Positions 1-10,336 of a stretch of DNA of 64,000 bases are shown piece by piece. The position numbers and the translations under genes are program-made. Every line of letters begins with the position of its first letter. Position 1 is the first letter of the stretch. The notes under the pieces were generated by a model. That model made no database searches. It had not been told where the DNA came from and saw only the letters and a list, made by a program, of their open reading frames with translations. The DNA is from Diploptera punctata. Its lineage: Eukaryota; Arthropoda; Insecta; Blattodea; Blaberidae. The stretch is from positions 2,923,501 through 2,987,500 of the forward strand of contig JASPKZ010003845.1 in assembly GCA_030220185.1 (NCBI GenBank), read 5' to 3'.

Positions 1-367
1 TATGTCCCCCATGGGGATACGGGTACTCCCTAGTGGTAATTTCTTAACAGGCTAATTTAGTTACGCTTATTTCCCAACATATGTCAAGGGGTGTCATATA
101 GTTAGCACATCGCCTCAATGAGACATCTACTAGGCAACTACAAGGTATTACTTATATGGATGAAAGTCAGTTAAATTTTACACAGATGTTTTTTATTCAG
201 GCTTGTGATTCTTTTTCACTAAGTTGGAAATCTTCAGACTCGGAACTCATGGCTTAAGTCCCTCCCGGAGCACTTGATCTAAAAATCTATAGACCCCGGC
301 CGGATTTGAACCCGCGACTCTCGGGACCAGAGGCAGGGAACATAACCACGAGATTACCGCGCGTAGC
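1..367 (-). repeat. SINE-1, tRNA-derived, truncated by window edge
   Basis: The head lies at about 290-367 and, read on the minus strand, carries a B-box-like GGGTTCAAA-type sequence. It is followed by the family body (the motif CCTCCCGGAG at 260-270, then CAGGCTT, then a TTAGTTAC tail). The same order is seen in the copies near 5000, 16000 and 30840. This copy is diverged and lacks a coding role. Confidence 0.8.
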
Positions 368-958
368 ATGTTATAAATTGAGAGTGGATTTAGATGAAGA
401 AAATGAAAGGAATCCCTCAACTCGAGTCCGATGTAATGTCACGATGAGATGAGATGAAAATCCTACTATTGAATGTACTGTAATATACAGGGATGCCAGC
501 TGACCAGGCTATCATACCATCACAAGAGGAAATTTAATTAAATAAATGACATGAGTATGGAGAAATGGTGGAAAAAAAGGGCAAGGGAAACCGGAGAATA
601 CCCGAGAAGAACATGCCTCGACTCCGATTCGTCCATCACGAACACCACAATGAGCGAACGAGACGCGAACTCGAGACCCTGAGGTGGAGGGCAAGTAACT
701 AACTATTTGCTCGACAGAGTCGCCTGGAATTCAATAAAAATGTAATTTGTAGTAATTGTGAGTTGGACGTAGATCAGTTTAGCGCTGGGTGGACTGAAGC
801 GGAACGCATTGTGTTCACACATACAGATTGTCGTGCGCTGGTCCATGACCACACACACATCCACAAAAATGTTGCAACTGCCACATTCCACTCCATCAAT
901 CAACTCAGTAAATTAATATTGTTCACAAAACATCTATAACAGATGTCTTCATCATTCC
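368..958. other. unassigned sequence, no supported gene
   Basis: Short open frames on the minus strand here lack recognisable domains. No splice context or repeat family was recognised. Confidence 0.5.
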
Positions 959-959
959 T

Positions 960-1218
960 ATGTTTTATGCCTACTTCATGCATTCTACATGGGATGCGGT
1001 GAAAACACAAGATATTTATTTAGTTTTGCAAGATGGAAAATACAATAATAACGGGTACAAACAATTTAAAAACCAAGCGTCAAAATTAATAAAACAAATT
1101 ATGCAAGATGATATTAAACATAGGGTAAATAAAGGAAAATCAGCTACAGCAATGCTAAAGGGAATATTACGGAAAAATAGCATTTTGAAAGAAACTAAAA
1201 TAAATATATGCCTATGTC
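960..1218 (+). pseudogene. LINE-C/D-like reverse transcriptase fragment
   Basis: An 88-codon open frame contains 'AMLKGILRKNSILKETKINI'. This matches in position and spacing the segment 'ATKTLHGVIWNKNITKETKMKI' of the better preserved RTE-like copies at 27060-27125 and 41345-41415, which lies C-terminal to the polymerase core. The frame then runs straight into the head of a SINE-1 copy, so the element was interrupted by that insertion. The upstream part may also be LINE-derived but I do not recognise it. It is not a host gene. Confidence 0.55.
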
Positions 1219-1445
1219 GACCGTGATGGTCTAGTCTAGTGGTTACATTTCATGCCTCCAGTCCCGAGAGTCGCGGGTTCAAGCCCTGCCGAGATCGATG
1301 GGAAATTCCAAGGGACATTACCTCCGGGAAGTCTGAAGATTTTTAGGTTCATAGAAGAACCTCAACCTTAAAAAAAGAAGCCGCTGTGCAAAACTTAACC
1401 GACTTTCCTACATGAAAATAGTACTTTAGTTGCCTACTAGATCCT
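1219..1445 (+). repeat. SINE-1 copy (5' part)
   Basis: The tRNA-like head (GTGATGGTCTAGTCTAGTGG, then CGCGGGTTCAAGCCC, the B box) is followed by the family body with CCTCCGGGA and GAAGATTTTTAGG. The 3' part is truncated. It is inserted into a LINE fragment that ends at its first base. Confidence 0.8.
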
Positions 1446-2228
1446 ATTAGTAGAGATCCATGAAAGTGGTTTTATTTTTAGGGAAAATTCGTTTTAAAAT
1501 TTCAAGATTGCGATGTTATTGGGAATTTGGTGGTGTTATTCTAAAAAAAATATGTAAATTTGAGTCTCTTTAATCCTAGTTTAGTATATTAAACCCAATG
1601 AGAATGATATATCCAGTAGTGTAAGTTCAACTTTTAGCTTGTACAATTGATATCGATGTTAATACACTAAAATGCATAAAATTTTAATCGTAGTCACTAA
1701 TTTTAAGAAATTGCAATCATGGTGAGTATCTCTGCATTTTCATTCTTAAGAGGGGCTAACACACTTGGTTTTGGCATGACAATCGGTAGAAAATTAAAAA
1801 CAAAAAACAAATGATAATGAAAATTACTTTAGACTTACGTAAAACACAAACTGTCCAAGGTAGGCCTATATATTTCAAATTCACTGAATCAATCTGTTGA
1901 TTGAAACAAAGTTTGAAGGGGGAAAGAGGGGGGGGGATTAAAATTGCGCGTGACCATTGTTGTTTAAACTATTAGTATTTGTTTTGTTACATTTTGTTAA
2001 AAATCCATGTTATAGATATGTAATCCAATAATCCAATAGAAAAAATGCGTTTATGTAATTAAATTCTGTTTAAATTAAATTGGGAATAATAATATTTATC
2101 AATATGAAATTATTACTCGTGGTCCATTGTTAGCTTATTGAAATTTGGCAGTGCTTGCATTATTGTCAAGTTGCTGCTTATACTTAAAACAAATGTTTTC
2201 TTCAGATTTGAACATACCATTACTTAAT
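1446..2228. other. unassigned AT-rich sequence
   Basis: No coding frame or repeat family was recognised. A short G run lies near 1929. Confidence 0.5.
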
Positions 2229-2616
2229 AATGATTGATATCCCCTTACTTACTCACTGGCACTATCGAACCCGTAGGTTCATGGCCGCACGGACATAAGC
2301 TCTCCATACATCCCCATCCTGAGCTAATGCTTTCCAATCATTCCCTATATAATCTACTTCCCTCAAATCATAGTTAATGTTGTTCTCCCACCTCATTCTT
2401 GGTTTACCAAAAGTAAAGTGATCCCACAACAGGCCCGGAGGCCCTTGGGGTAGTAGGAGGTTAAGGCTCCCACTTTTTCTAGACAATCGGCACTTTATGT
2501 CAGCCGGGTTGTCAGCCCTGCGTGACGGCCGCCTTTACCCCCAGAACAAGTGTCTGGTACTCATTTCCGTTAGAGGCTGAGTCGACCCCAGGGTCATGGT
2601 GCCGAATGATTGATAT
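2229..2616 (-). mobile_element. chimeric retroposon with LINE-B 3' tail and perfect 12-bp TSD
   Basis: The same 12 bases, AATGATTGATAT, occur at 2229-2240 and 2605-2616 and bound a 364-bp unit. Read on the minus strand, the unit starts with a GC-rich leader (2604 to about 2403; includes CAGCCTCTAACGGAAATGAG and GGGGGTAAAGGCGGCCG). It joins abruptly at about 2402 to the LINE-B 3' end encoding 'KPRMRWENNINYDLREVDY' and the terminal GGGTTCGATAGTGCCAGTGAG. A frame runs across the junction, but a protein role is unlikely. This is either a LINE with an internal deletion (5' leader joined to 3' end) or a SINE with a LINE-derived tail. Confidence 0.75.
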
Positions 2617-3237
2617 AAAATTGATAATTATGTCTGCAAAAATTCAGGGGGAAAAACTATCTTACACTTTAATATAATTCGTATATCTTGGAATTTATAT
2701 TGGCCATAGAACTTAAAATCTATGGAGAGACCATATTTGAGCATGAGAAGGACAGAAAATATTACCTCTATATTGTGAATTGTGTTGCAATCATTTCCTT
2801 TTGCAAGAGTGCATGGAGGAAGCAGATATGGCAGTTAAAAAGAGGAAGATGGAATCCGTAAATAGTGTTTAAAAATGCATTATGAACATTTCGCGAATAG
2901 AACAAAAGAAATCTCCGGAATTCGTTGAACATTTTAAATGTCGGTGTTATTTCGCGTTATCGTAGGATTTCGCGTTATTTCGCGATTCATAAATGCTTTT
3001 TTGGGGGTTATGGGAAGTGGAGTTAAGAAATGGTACAAGAAAATGACAAAATTAGAGCATTTCGCGTTATCGCGACTCGCGAATTTCACGGATCTTTACC
3101 TATGAGGCCAACATGCTGACCACGCCATTCATGATTAATGTACGGAATAAGCGTAACTAAATTAGATTGGTCAAGAAAATTAAAAAAGGGGAGGCCAGGT
3201 CTGCCTTGTGCTGCAAAAGTCATAGGAAGGAAGGGGG

Positions 3238-3240
<3 letters not shown>
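2617..3240. other. unassigned sequence with TTTCGCG motif cluster
   Basis: No gene is seen. Between 2888 and 3090 the motif TTTCGCG and close variants recur several times (near 2889, 2950, 2968, 2978 and 3060), which is unusual in this AT-rich DNA. Confidence 0.5.

Positions 3241-3279
<39 letters not shown>
3241..3279. repeat. (TA)n microsatellite
   Basis: An uninterrupted TA dinucleotide run lies just upstream of a SINE-1 head. Confidence 0.95.
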
Positions 3280-3281
<2 letters not shown>

Positions 3282-3286
3282 CCAAA

Positions 3287-3640
3287 GTCGGCCGCGGTGG
3301 ACTAGTGTTTATGCTTCTTGATTCTGGTCCCGGGGGTCGCGGGTTCAAACCCGGCCGTGGTCGATTGATTTTTTAGAATGGAAAAATCCAAGGAACAAAT
3401 CCTCCGGGACGAGTCTGAAGATTTTCATTCTCGAAAAAGATCCTTAAGCATGAAAAAATACCTCTAAGCAAAATTTACCTAAAGGTCACTATGAGGTGGA
3501 ACGCTGACCCCGGGCCACTAAATGACATCTATCCGAAAACATTTGTAACTAAATTAGTAAGGTTCAATTTCTCCCCTGTAGGAGGAGAACGCCTAAGTGT
3601 CGTTAAAGAGACACGAGGGCTTACAAGAATATAAGTCGAA
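3287..3640 (+). repeat. SINE-1 copy, near full length
   Basis: The tRNA-like head (CGGCCGCGGTGGACTAGTG; B box CGCGGGTTCAAACCC) is followed by the family body (AAATCCTCCGGGACGAGTCT, GAAGATTTTCA, TATGAGGTGGAACGCTGACC) and the tail GGAGGAGAACGCCTAAGTG to GGGCTTACAAG. Confidence 0.85.
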
Positions 3641-3644
3641 AATC

Positions 3645-4500
3645 TAACTATCTATGGAGCGGAATCCTGAAAACTAAATCAATATTTCCGGCCAAAATTA
3701 TTAGTAGGCTACTAGAAATTGATTTTGTAAAGTATATACAATTTCAATGGTATGGACATGCAATCTTAAACGAATGAATGATGAAAGATTAACCAAAATA
3801 GTTTTGGATTGGATTCCAGCGGAAGGAGGAATAGAGATATTAAATATAAAATTGTTACCTGGTAAGTCAGTCGTTCTCAACTAAATTATTAAACTTCATC
3901 AAGTAGTTCCAATATGGAGACCTTTCAAAAACAATGTTTCATCTTTTCGCATTTTAACTGATGTTTAAGTTGTACAACGGGTTTAGGTCTGCTGGTGTGT
4001 TCTCATTAAGTAGGTCTGTATTCTTTATTTCTTTTAGAATCTCTACATCTTCAAAGAACATCATTTTCTAAAAGAAGCAAAGAATACAGACCTACTCAAT
4101 GAGAACACATCCGCAGACTTAGGTTGTACAACTTAACATCAGTACCAGTTAAAATGCAGAAGATGAAATATTGTTTTTGAAAGGCCTCCATATTGAAACT
4201 TCTTGATGAAGTTTAATAATTTAGTTGAGGACGACTGACTTACCAGGTACCAATTTTATATTTAATATCTTATTATATAACCTCAACGGTGCTTTAATAT
4301 GAATTTTAAAAGTGTTGGAGGGATAGAGGTAGACCATAAAACACTTGGCTACACGACATAGAGTAAGCTATGAATGGAAAATAATTGCAAGATTGGGACT
4401 GAGAAAATAGAGAAATTTGGGGCAAAATGATAAGAATATAGAACATTGATCACAGGAATATCTGATCATACATAGTAAACCTGTTCATGTTGATGATTAT
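3645..4500 (+). pseudogene. decayed LINE-C/D fragment split by a foldback element
   Basis: Translated scraps at 3650-3835 resemble the post-polymerase region of the RTE-like copies (Y-G-E-S, then a 'WYGH'-like stretch at about 3750 and 'WIPAEGG' near 3810). After the inverted repeat at 3836-4269, a piece near 4316-4360 reads like the downstream 'RNRGRP' segment. Many stops are present in all frames. It is not functional. Confidence 0.5.
3836..4269. mobile_element. foldback (FB) hairpin element, copy 1
   Basis: This is a large inverted repeat. The left arm starts GATATTAAATATAAAATTG and the right arm ends CAATTTTATATTTAATATC. Arms are about 200 bp and pair nearly throughout, with a small spacer around 4047-4061. 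It shares the family motifs CTCAACTAAATTATTAAA and the CCTTTCAAAAACAATGTTTC type segment, and CCTCAACGGT lies just outside the right arm (4280-4289). Confidence 0.85.
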
Positions 4501-5000
4501 AGTTGAGATATACGACAATGTTGCATTAATACTAGCAAACTAATAGAGTTAGAATGCAGTAGGGAGGAGACAGTACTTTTTGTGTATTGAATTATTTTAT
4601 GTACTTGTATTTTAATATATGCTTGCTAAGTTTACCCATTGTAAAGTAATCAGAATTGTATGGAATTGTAAATAAATATCTTAGACTATACACATGATAT
4701 TGTATAGGGTGTTTATGGATAACTTATGTATTACAGACTTGGAATTTGCAGATGTCTACATTAAAGTTCAGTAAGGTAAGCTTACTGTTTCAATAACGGT
4801 CAGAATTGCATATCATACAATATTTATTTCTCACTGTGTCTCATTTCAAACACTTTACAACGGTTCAGAAAATTCAACATTAGTCAGTCTTACAGTATAA
4901 CTGAATGTGATATTCACAAAAAAAGGACACTTTTTCACAGATATGTGAATAAATCAAGGTAAACTTAATTAGTTACTTTGAAGGAAACAATCTTCTTGTA
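4500..5000. other. unassigned AT-rich sequence
   Basis: No gene or repeat was recognised. Confidence 0.5.
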
Positions 5001-5392
5001 ATCTTCTAAGCCCATGTTTCCCTTAACAGAGATTTAGGCGCTCTCCCCCTACAGGGAAGAATTTGAATCATACTAATTTAGTTACACTTGTTTTCGTATA
5101 GATGTCATTTGAGTGGTCCGTGGTCAGAGTTCCGCCTCATACTGACATCTAGAAAACCAAGATAGTACTAGGACGGGAAAATTCGGTAAATTTTGCTTTT
5201 CATTCAGGCTTCAGGATCTTTTACGAGCCTGAAAATCTTCAGACTCGGGATCCACGGTTTAAAGTCCCTCCCGGAGGACTTGCTCCTTGGATTTTTCCAT
5301 CCTAAAAAAATCCATTGACCCCGGCCGGGTTTGAACCCGCGATCCTCGGGACCAGAGGCAAGGAGCATAACCACTAGTCCACCGCGGCCGAT
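5000..5392 (-). repeat. SINE-1 copy, full length
   Basis: On the minus strand: head CGGCCGCGGTGGACTAGTGG at the right end, B box GCGGGTTCAAACCC, body with GGGACTTTAAACCGTGGATC, tail ending GGGCTTAGAAG near 5007. The best aligned relatives are at 15993-16397 and 24350-24752. Confidence 0.88.
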
Positions 5393-5554
5393 AAAGGAAA
5401 CAAGTGAACACAATTAAGAATTTTTGTATGTGTTTATGACATTCGTCTGATGAAGATACAGTGTATTGAAACAGCTGTTAAGAATGTTAAATAAAATTAA
5501 TATTTATGACAACCATATCAAACTTTGATAGTTTTATTTATTAAATACAATTAA

Positions 5555-5690
5555 CAGAACTTATAAAAGCCCAAGGTCCTTGGCTTCTAGCCCTATGCTA
5601 GCCTCACATCCGCATGGACTAATCATAGAGCTGGACGATCATCCAACCAGTATAGGAGTGACATGCTAATACGGGGTGAATCATAAATAT
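5555..5690 (-). repeat. SINE-4 fragment
   Basis: The segment TGGACGATCATCCAACCAGTATAGGAG matches CGGATATGGACGACCATCCAGCCAATATTGGGAG at 52710-52745, which is next to a tRNA-like B box. Only two copies were seen, so the family definition is weak. Confidence 0.4.
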
Positions 5691-5810
5691 GGCTATACTT
5701 TTGATCGCGTTGTGTGATGAAAATATTACCGTTACAGGAAATATGAAATTACCGTTGGAAAGGCAATTATTAATTACAACAATGGAATAAAACAAAACAG
5801 TGTAGAACTT

Positions 5811-6291
5811 ATGTCATTAGTCAAAATAGCATTGAATATGCAACAGCAAATTACAATTGCTGCATGGGCAATAACGTATGTTAATGATCGTGAGGCCGCA
5901 ACACGGGCAAGACGTGAGTTTAACGTAGCATTGCAGTCGTCGACTGTGGGGAAATGAAGAAAACGACTGCTGGAAACGGGAAGGATGCAGAAAATCAAGG
6001 CTCATCTGCAAAGCAGAAGATTACCTGGTGGCGAAAAGATGTTTCAAGTGCAGCCGATTTAACCATCGACATCAAGAATGCAGAGGAAAGGAAACCTGCC
6101 CACTATGTACCGAAGAACACAAATTAAGAGATTGTAAAGCTCCCCAAAACCAACACAAATGTATCAACTGCATAACATATAACACGTACAATAAAAATGA
6201 AAAAATAGACGTCAACCATTCTTCTCTAGATAAAACCTGTCCCAGTCTTATAGCAGTTCTAACTAAGTATAAACAAAACATCGAATATTAA
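5811..6291 (+). pseudogene. LINE-A ORF1 (gag-like, zinc knuckles), frameshifted
   Basis: One frame from about 5811 gives a gag-like stretch ending in '...REFNVALQSSTVGK' and a stop at about 5957. Coding appears to continue in the next frame, with 'NDCWKREGCRKSRLICKAED' just upstream of the zinc knuckles, which implies a single frameshift near 5930-5955. Within 6034-6180 there is a CX2CX4HX4C knuckle (CFKCSRFNHRHQEC), a second knuckle-like CPLCTEEHKLRDC and a partial third (KCINC). Such proteins bind the element's RNA. The ORF ends 2 bp before ORF2. The N-terminus is not identified. Confidence 0.7.
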
Positions 6292-6293
6292 AA

Positions 6294-6953
6294 ATGGCTG
6301 ACACCACAATAATACAACAACAGATAGAAAACCGGATTAAATGTCTACAAATAAATCTCAATCATTCAAGGACTGCGACATCAAATTTAACACAGATAAT
6401 TTACGAAAATAATATCGATATAGCTTTTGTACAAGAACCATATACCCATCTAAACAACGTAGCAGGATTTCCGAAATCTTTCAAAATTTTCAGTCATGGC
6501 AATGGTAGAAAGAGATCCGCAATAGTACTGACGAACGACAGTATAGACGCTATTGCCATTAATCAGTTATCCGACGAAGATAGCGTAGTAGTAGAATTCA
6601 GCTACAGGAGTCTAAAGTTCCATGGAACCAGCATGTACTTCGATATCGTAAGAGACATCAAACTAGATATAGATAGATTAGAAAGAATTGTAAATTTCAC
6701 TAAAGGAAACGGCCTACTAATCTCAATAGATAGTAATTCTAGAAGCAAACTATGGTACGATGATCTTACCAACCAACGTGGCAAAACAATGGAAGATTTT
6801 GTAATAACCAGCGAGCTATTTATAATGAACGAACCTACTGGTATACCTACTTTCGAAACTAACAGAGGTCGCAGCTGGATAGATTTAACTTTATGCAACG
6901 GTAATCTTGCGCCTACTATCATCGACTGGACAAATGGGAAAGAAGAAAGCTGA
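6294..6953 (+). pseudogene. LINE-A ORF2 N-terminus: APE-type endonuclease, stop before SDH
   Basis: The ATG lies 2 bp after the ORF1 stop. The 219-codon frame has endonuclease/exonuclease/phosphatase hallmarks: 'LQINLNHSRTA' (about residues 18-28), 'FVQEPY' with the catalytic Glu (about 45-50), 'SIDSNSRSKLW' (about 144-154, Asp and Asn of the active site) and 'RSWIDLTLCNG' near residue 195. An in-frame TGA at 6951-6953 falls exactly one codon before the conserved Ser-Asp-His motif (6954-6962), which is intact in the same frame downstream. The nuclease nicks target DNA for target-primed reverse transcription. As read here the domain would lose its catalytic histidine. Confidence 0.85.
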
Positions 6954-7889
6954 TCGGATCACAAAATCATATCTTTCGACATTGTGACACGGAAGCAAGA
7001 CTATCTACAAACACGATACATAGGGAAAAGATATATTACCCGCGAAGAAAGTTATAAAAAATTTGACAACATTTTAAAAACTAACCTAATTTTAGAATTC
7101 AAATGTGCTAGAAAAAATGAAAATTTAACATGCGACGATGAACTAAAAAGTAAAATAAAGCAGAGCGGAAATATCGAAGAGATGGTGGAAAAATTCACTC
7201 ACTGCATTACATCAGCTTGCGATGCAGCTTTCAGGGTTTCGAGATCACGTAAACGCATCTCGACCCACAAATCAGTGCCTTGGTGGACTCAGGATCTAAC
7301 AATACTTAGAAAAAAGGTGGTAGCACTGCGAAGAAGATACCAAAGAACGACTATTGATGATTTACTAAGATTGGAGAGGCTGCATAAATACCGAGAAGAG
7401 AACAGATTCTACCAGAACAAAATAAGAGAAGAAAAGACAAAGTCGTGGAAACTATTCTGCTCACAGTCAGAATCAAACCCATGGAACGCTGTATATAGAC
7501 TAGCAGCTGGCAAACTACGAAATAAATCTACATTGTCAACACTTCAGACTCCTGATGGAACATACACGACGGATATCACGAGCACCATTACTCACATGAT
7601 TGACAATTTTACACCAGAGGACAATGAAAATAGTGAGACAGGGTATCATAAAGAAGTAAGAATGAAGATGTTCGAACCAATGGACACACCAGATGACAAT
7701 GACTTCACGCTGGCGGAGATAGAGACTACGCTAAAAAGATTCAACCCAACTAAGGCACCCGGGGAAGACGGACTCAACAGTGACATAATACTTAGGGTCT
7801 TCAGGTTATTTCCTAAATTCTTCGCTGAGATATACAATGAGTGCTTAAGAAAAGGAATCTTTCCAAACAATGGAAACGGTCCACCATAA
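6954..7889 (+). pseudogene. LINE-A ORF2 middle: EN-RT linker and RT N-terminus
   Basis: The same frame as the endonuclease continues from the SDH motif. 'VPWWTQDLTILRKKVVALRR' lies near 7278-7340, typical of the linker before the RT domain. 'FNPTKAPGEDGLNSDIILRV' lies near 7740-7800, the RT block 0/1 signature (KAPGxDGL). The frame ends at 7889, but coding identity moves to another frame at about 7865-7875 ('GIFPNNGN' becomes nonsense), showing a frameshift. The first Met of the open frame (6984) is not a real start. Confidence 0.8.
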
Positions 7890-8589
7890 TCCCAATAATC
7901 AAACCAGAAAAGAAGGCAGCTCAGAAGTGACTAAATACAGACCTATAAGTCTACTAAACTTCGGTGGTAAATTACTAGAGAAACTATTAATCGATAGAAT
8001 ATACCATCATGTCTTTTCCAAGAACCTTCTCAACAACAATCAATTTGGATTCTGTCCTCAGAAGAGCACAATAGATGCTGCTTGGGCCGCCAAAGAATTT
8101 GCAACAGACAACCTAAAGAAAAAGAAATGTGTGATATTCATTAGCATGGATGTCAAAGGAGCCTTTGATGCAGCTTGGTGGCCAAGTATACTTAACAACC
8201 TGAGAGAATCACAATGCCCAAAAAATCTATTCTACCTCGCCAAAGATTACTTCAAAGATAGGAAAGCTACACTCTGTATTAACAGCCAAAAAGTCGACAG
8301 AGAACTACAGAAGGGATGTCCACAAGGATCATGTTGCGGCCCAGGATTTTGGAACATCATGTATAACGGACTTCTCAATCTGAAATATACGCGACATACC
8401 CAACGTATTGCTTTTGCTGATGATGTCTTAATGCTGACGGAAGGAGATTCATTGGCTGAGGCGGAAATGTATTCTAACGGAGACATTGCTAAAATAGAGA
8501 AATGGGCAAAAGACAACAAAATTGAGTTCAACGACACTAAAACGAAAGCAATGGTGATAACAAGAAAGAAGAAGATTAACAGGCAGTAA
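7870..8589 (+). pseudogene. LINE-A ORF2: reverse transcriptase core
   Basis: The 239-codon frame holds the polymerase palm in order: 'YRPISLLNFGGKLLEKLL' (residues 23-40), 'NQFGFCPQKSTIDAAW' (57-72), 'ISMDVKGAFDAAWW' with the first catalytic Asp (91-104), 'KGCPQGSCCGPGFWNIMYN' (148-166) and 'IAFADDVLML' with the catalytic Asp pair (180-189). All catalytic Asp residues are present. A frame change near 8585 moves the thumb-like sequence ('IKYLGIYFD', near 8630-8660) to another frame. Confidence 0.88.
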
Positions 8590-8802
8590 AGATCTATTTA
8601 CACAACAAACCTATCGAAGTAGTAGACAGAATTAAGTACTTAGGCATATATTTTGATTCTAAGTTATCATTCAGCAAACACGTAGAAATTATATCTGAAA
8701 GAGCTACTACCCTAATAAACATGTTGAGCAGATCAGCGAAACTGTATTGGGGATTAGGATATTAAATCTCTGAAAACCATCTACGAAGGAGCTCTGATTC
8801 CA
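8586..8802 (+). pseudogene. LINE-A ORF2: post-RT segment in a shifted frame
   Basis: Bases 8586 to about 8764 translate in a different frame from both neighbours and give 'DRIKYLGIYFDSKLSFSKHV' and 'MLSRSAKLYWGLGY', the usual post-RT segment. The frame then hits a stop (TAA at 8763-8765). From about 8766 the sequence reads correctly in the frame of the RNase H segment. The break is therefore a pair of small indels (near 8585 and 8762). Confidence 0.75.
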
Positions 8803-9972
8803 ATGTTAACGTATGGGGTGCCTGTCTGGGAAGAAGCTATTCATAATAGAAAAAACCTCAACAAGCTACAAAGAGTTCAGAGACTGATAAATATAAAGAT
8901 TGCAAAAGCTTACAGAACACTTTCGTATGAAGCATCTTGTGTAATGGCTGGTGTCCTGCCTATAGAATATGTGATTAATGAAAAGGTGGAACTCTACAAG
9001 ATCAAACATGGCTATGTTCAATTTCAACATGAATGCGAACTACCAATTCCTATCAAGAACTGGACTCATCCGGCAGAGCAAATGAATGTAAGTGAAACAA
9101 ATGAACAAATAAGATATTCCTATAAGATATATACAGATGGTAGCAAAATAGAAGAAAAAGTAGGATCAGGAATAGCAATCTACAGAGATAATACTCTAAT
9201 TAAACAATATAAGTACAGACTAGAGAAGCATTGCTCAAACAACCAAGCAGAAAAAATCGCCATCCTAAAAGCATTGGAAAATATACAGTTCCTACCTGCT
9301 TGCAACGACAGTAACAAAACTGTGGCCATTTACACTGATAGTAAAGTGACACTATATTCAATAAACAACAAACTCATACATTGCCCATTGGTTGAAAAAA
9401 TCAGACAAATACTTCGAGAACTCACAATAGCAAACTGGACAATACACTTCGACTGGGTCAAGGCTCACATCGGCATCGAAGGAAACGAGATGGCTGATAA
9501 ACTAGCTAAGGAAGCAGCAGCGCAGAGTGACCTAATCATAGAGTATAATAAAATCCCTATGACAACAATCACGACGGAACAGCGAAAGAAAAGTCTTGCC
9601 AGCTGGCAAATTCAGTGGGACACCACCAACAAAGGAAGCGTTTGCAGAACGTTCTTCCCGAGGGTGGACCAGAGAGTGAAGATGCAGATACCAAGTTCTC
9701 CGGAGTTTACAGCACTTGTTACAGGACACGGCAAAACGAGGTCTTATCTCCATAGATTCAAGATTCTAGATAACGCAAAGTGTCCATGCGATGAGGAAGA
9801 CCAAACTTCAGAACATCTTATATACAGGTGCAGAATTCTGGAAAAACAAAGGAGAACCATGATTCGCGAAATAACGGCAAGTGGAGGAAAGTGGCCAACT
9901 ACTAACAAAGATCTCACACATAAACATCTTCATGCTTTTCATAAATTCATATATACAATAGATATTCCCTAA
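8803..9972 (+). pseudogene. LINE-A ORF2: RNase H domain and C-terminal CCHC-like motif
   Basis: The 389-codon frame begins in the post-RT region ('MLTYGVPVWEEA'). It contains a complete RNase H fold signature: 'YTDGS' (Asp112), 'NNQAEKIAILKAL' (Glu150), 'IYTDSK' (Asp179) and 'VKAHIGIEGNEMADKLAK' (His222, Asp232). RNase H removes the RNA strand after cDNA synthesis. Near residues 327-343 'CPCDEEDQTSEHLIYRC' forms the C-terminal Cys/His motif common in R1/I/LOA-type LINEs. The stop at 9970-9972 is followed by an A-rich tract. This segment is intact by itself. Confidence 0.9.
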
Positions 9973-10336
9973 TAAAAAAAAATAAATAAATAATAAATAA
10001 ATAAATAAAAAAAAACAAGCAATAGTGAAATTACATAAACTTGTACACATAATTATAATTATTGACATAAGTATATTCTAAGAACAATTTATTAAACTGT
10101 AAAATCCATTACATTAATACCTAGTAATTAGTCTGCATCATGTTATTAATTATTTCAATATTATTTTTTCTATTATTATTGTTAATATTGTTAGTATTAT
10201 TATTATTTATCAGCATTATAACATTGTACTCATAGGACTGTATTTTAAGTAAATTTTAATTGGTTTGTAAAATAATACTCCAAACATGTAGTATTACTCT
10301 GTAATGGAGCATGTTGTTAATAAATAAAAAAAAACC
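9973..10336 (+). other. LINE-A 3' UTR with A-rich ends
   Basis: Noncoding, AT-rich. It begins with a run of AAATAAATAAATA repeats (9971-10016) and ends in AATAAATAAAAAAAAA (10320-10336), likely the poly(A)-type 3' end of the element. Confidence 0.6.

Larger units (their letters stand above)
5790..10336 (+). mobile_element. LINE-A: near-complete non-LTR retrotransposon (EN-RT-RNase H), defective
   Basis: This is the largest mobile element in the window, with domains in canonical order: a zinc-knuckle gag-like ORF1, an APE-type endonuclease, a reverse transcriptase, RNase H, and a C-terminal Cys/His motif. It has no LTRs. The 3' end carries two A-rich runs (9971-10016 and 10318-10336). The RNase H domain and Cys/His ending fit the I/LOA/R1 side of the LINE tree. 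ORF1 and ORF2 are separated by 2 bp (stop 6289-6291, ATG 6294). The copy has at least one internal stop in ORF2 and several frameshifts, so it cannot make full-length proteins. The 5' end is not defined. The left boundary given is where gag-like coding starts. Confidence 0.9.

Noticed and set aside
512..903. Two minus-strand frames of 60 and 66 codons
   Set aside because: No domain, no splice context, composition not convincing.
5204..5413. 69-codon minus-strand frame
   Set aside because: It is the SINE-1 head and body; similar frames occur in other SINE-1 copies.
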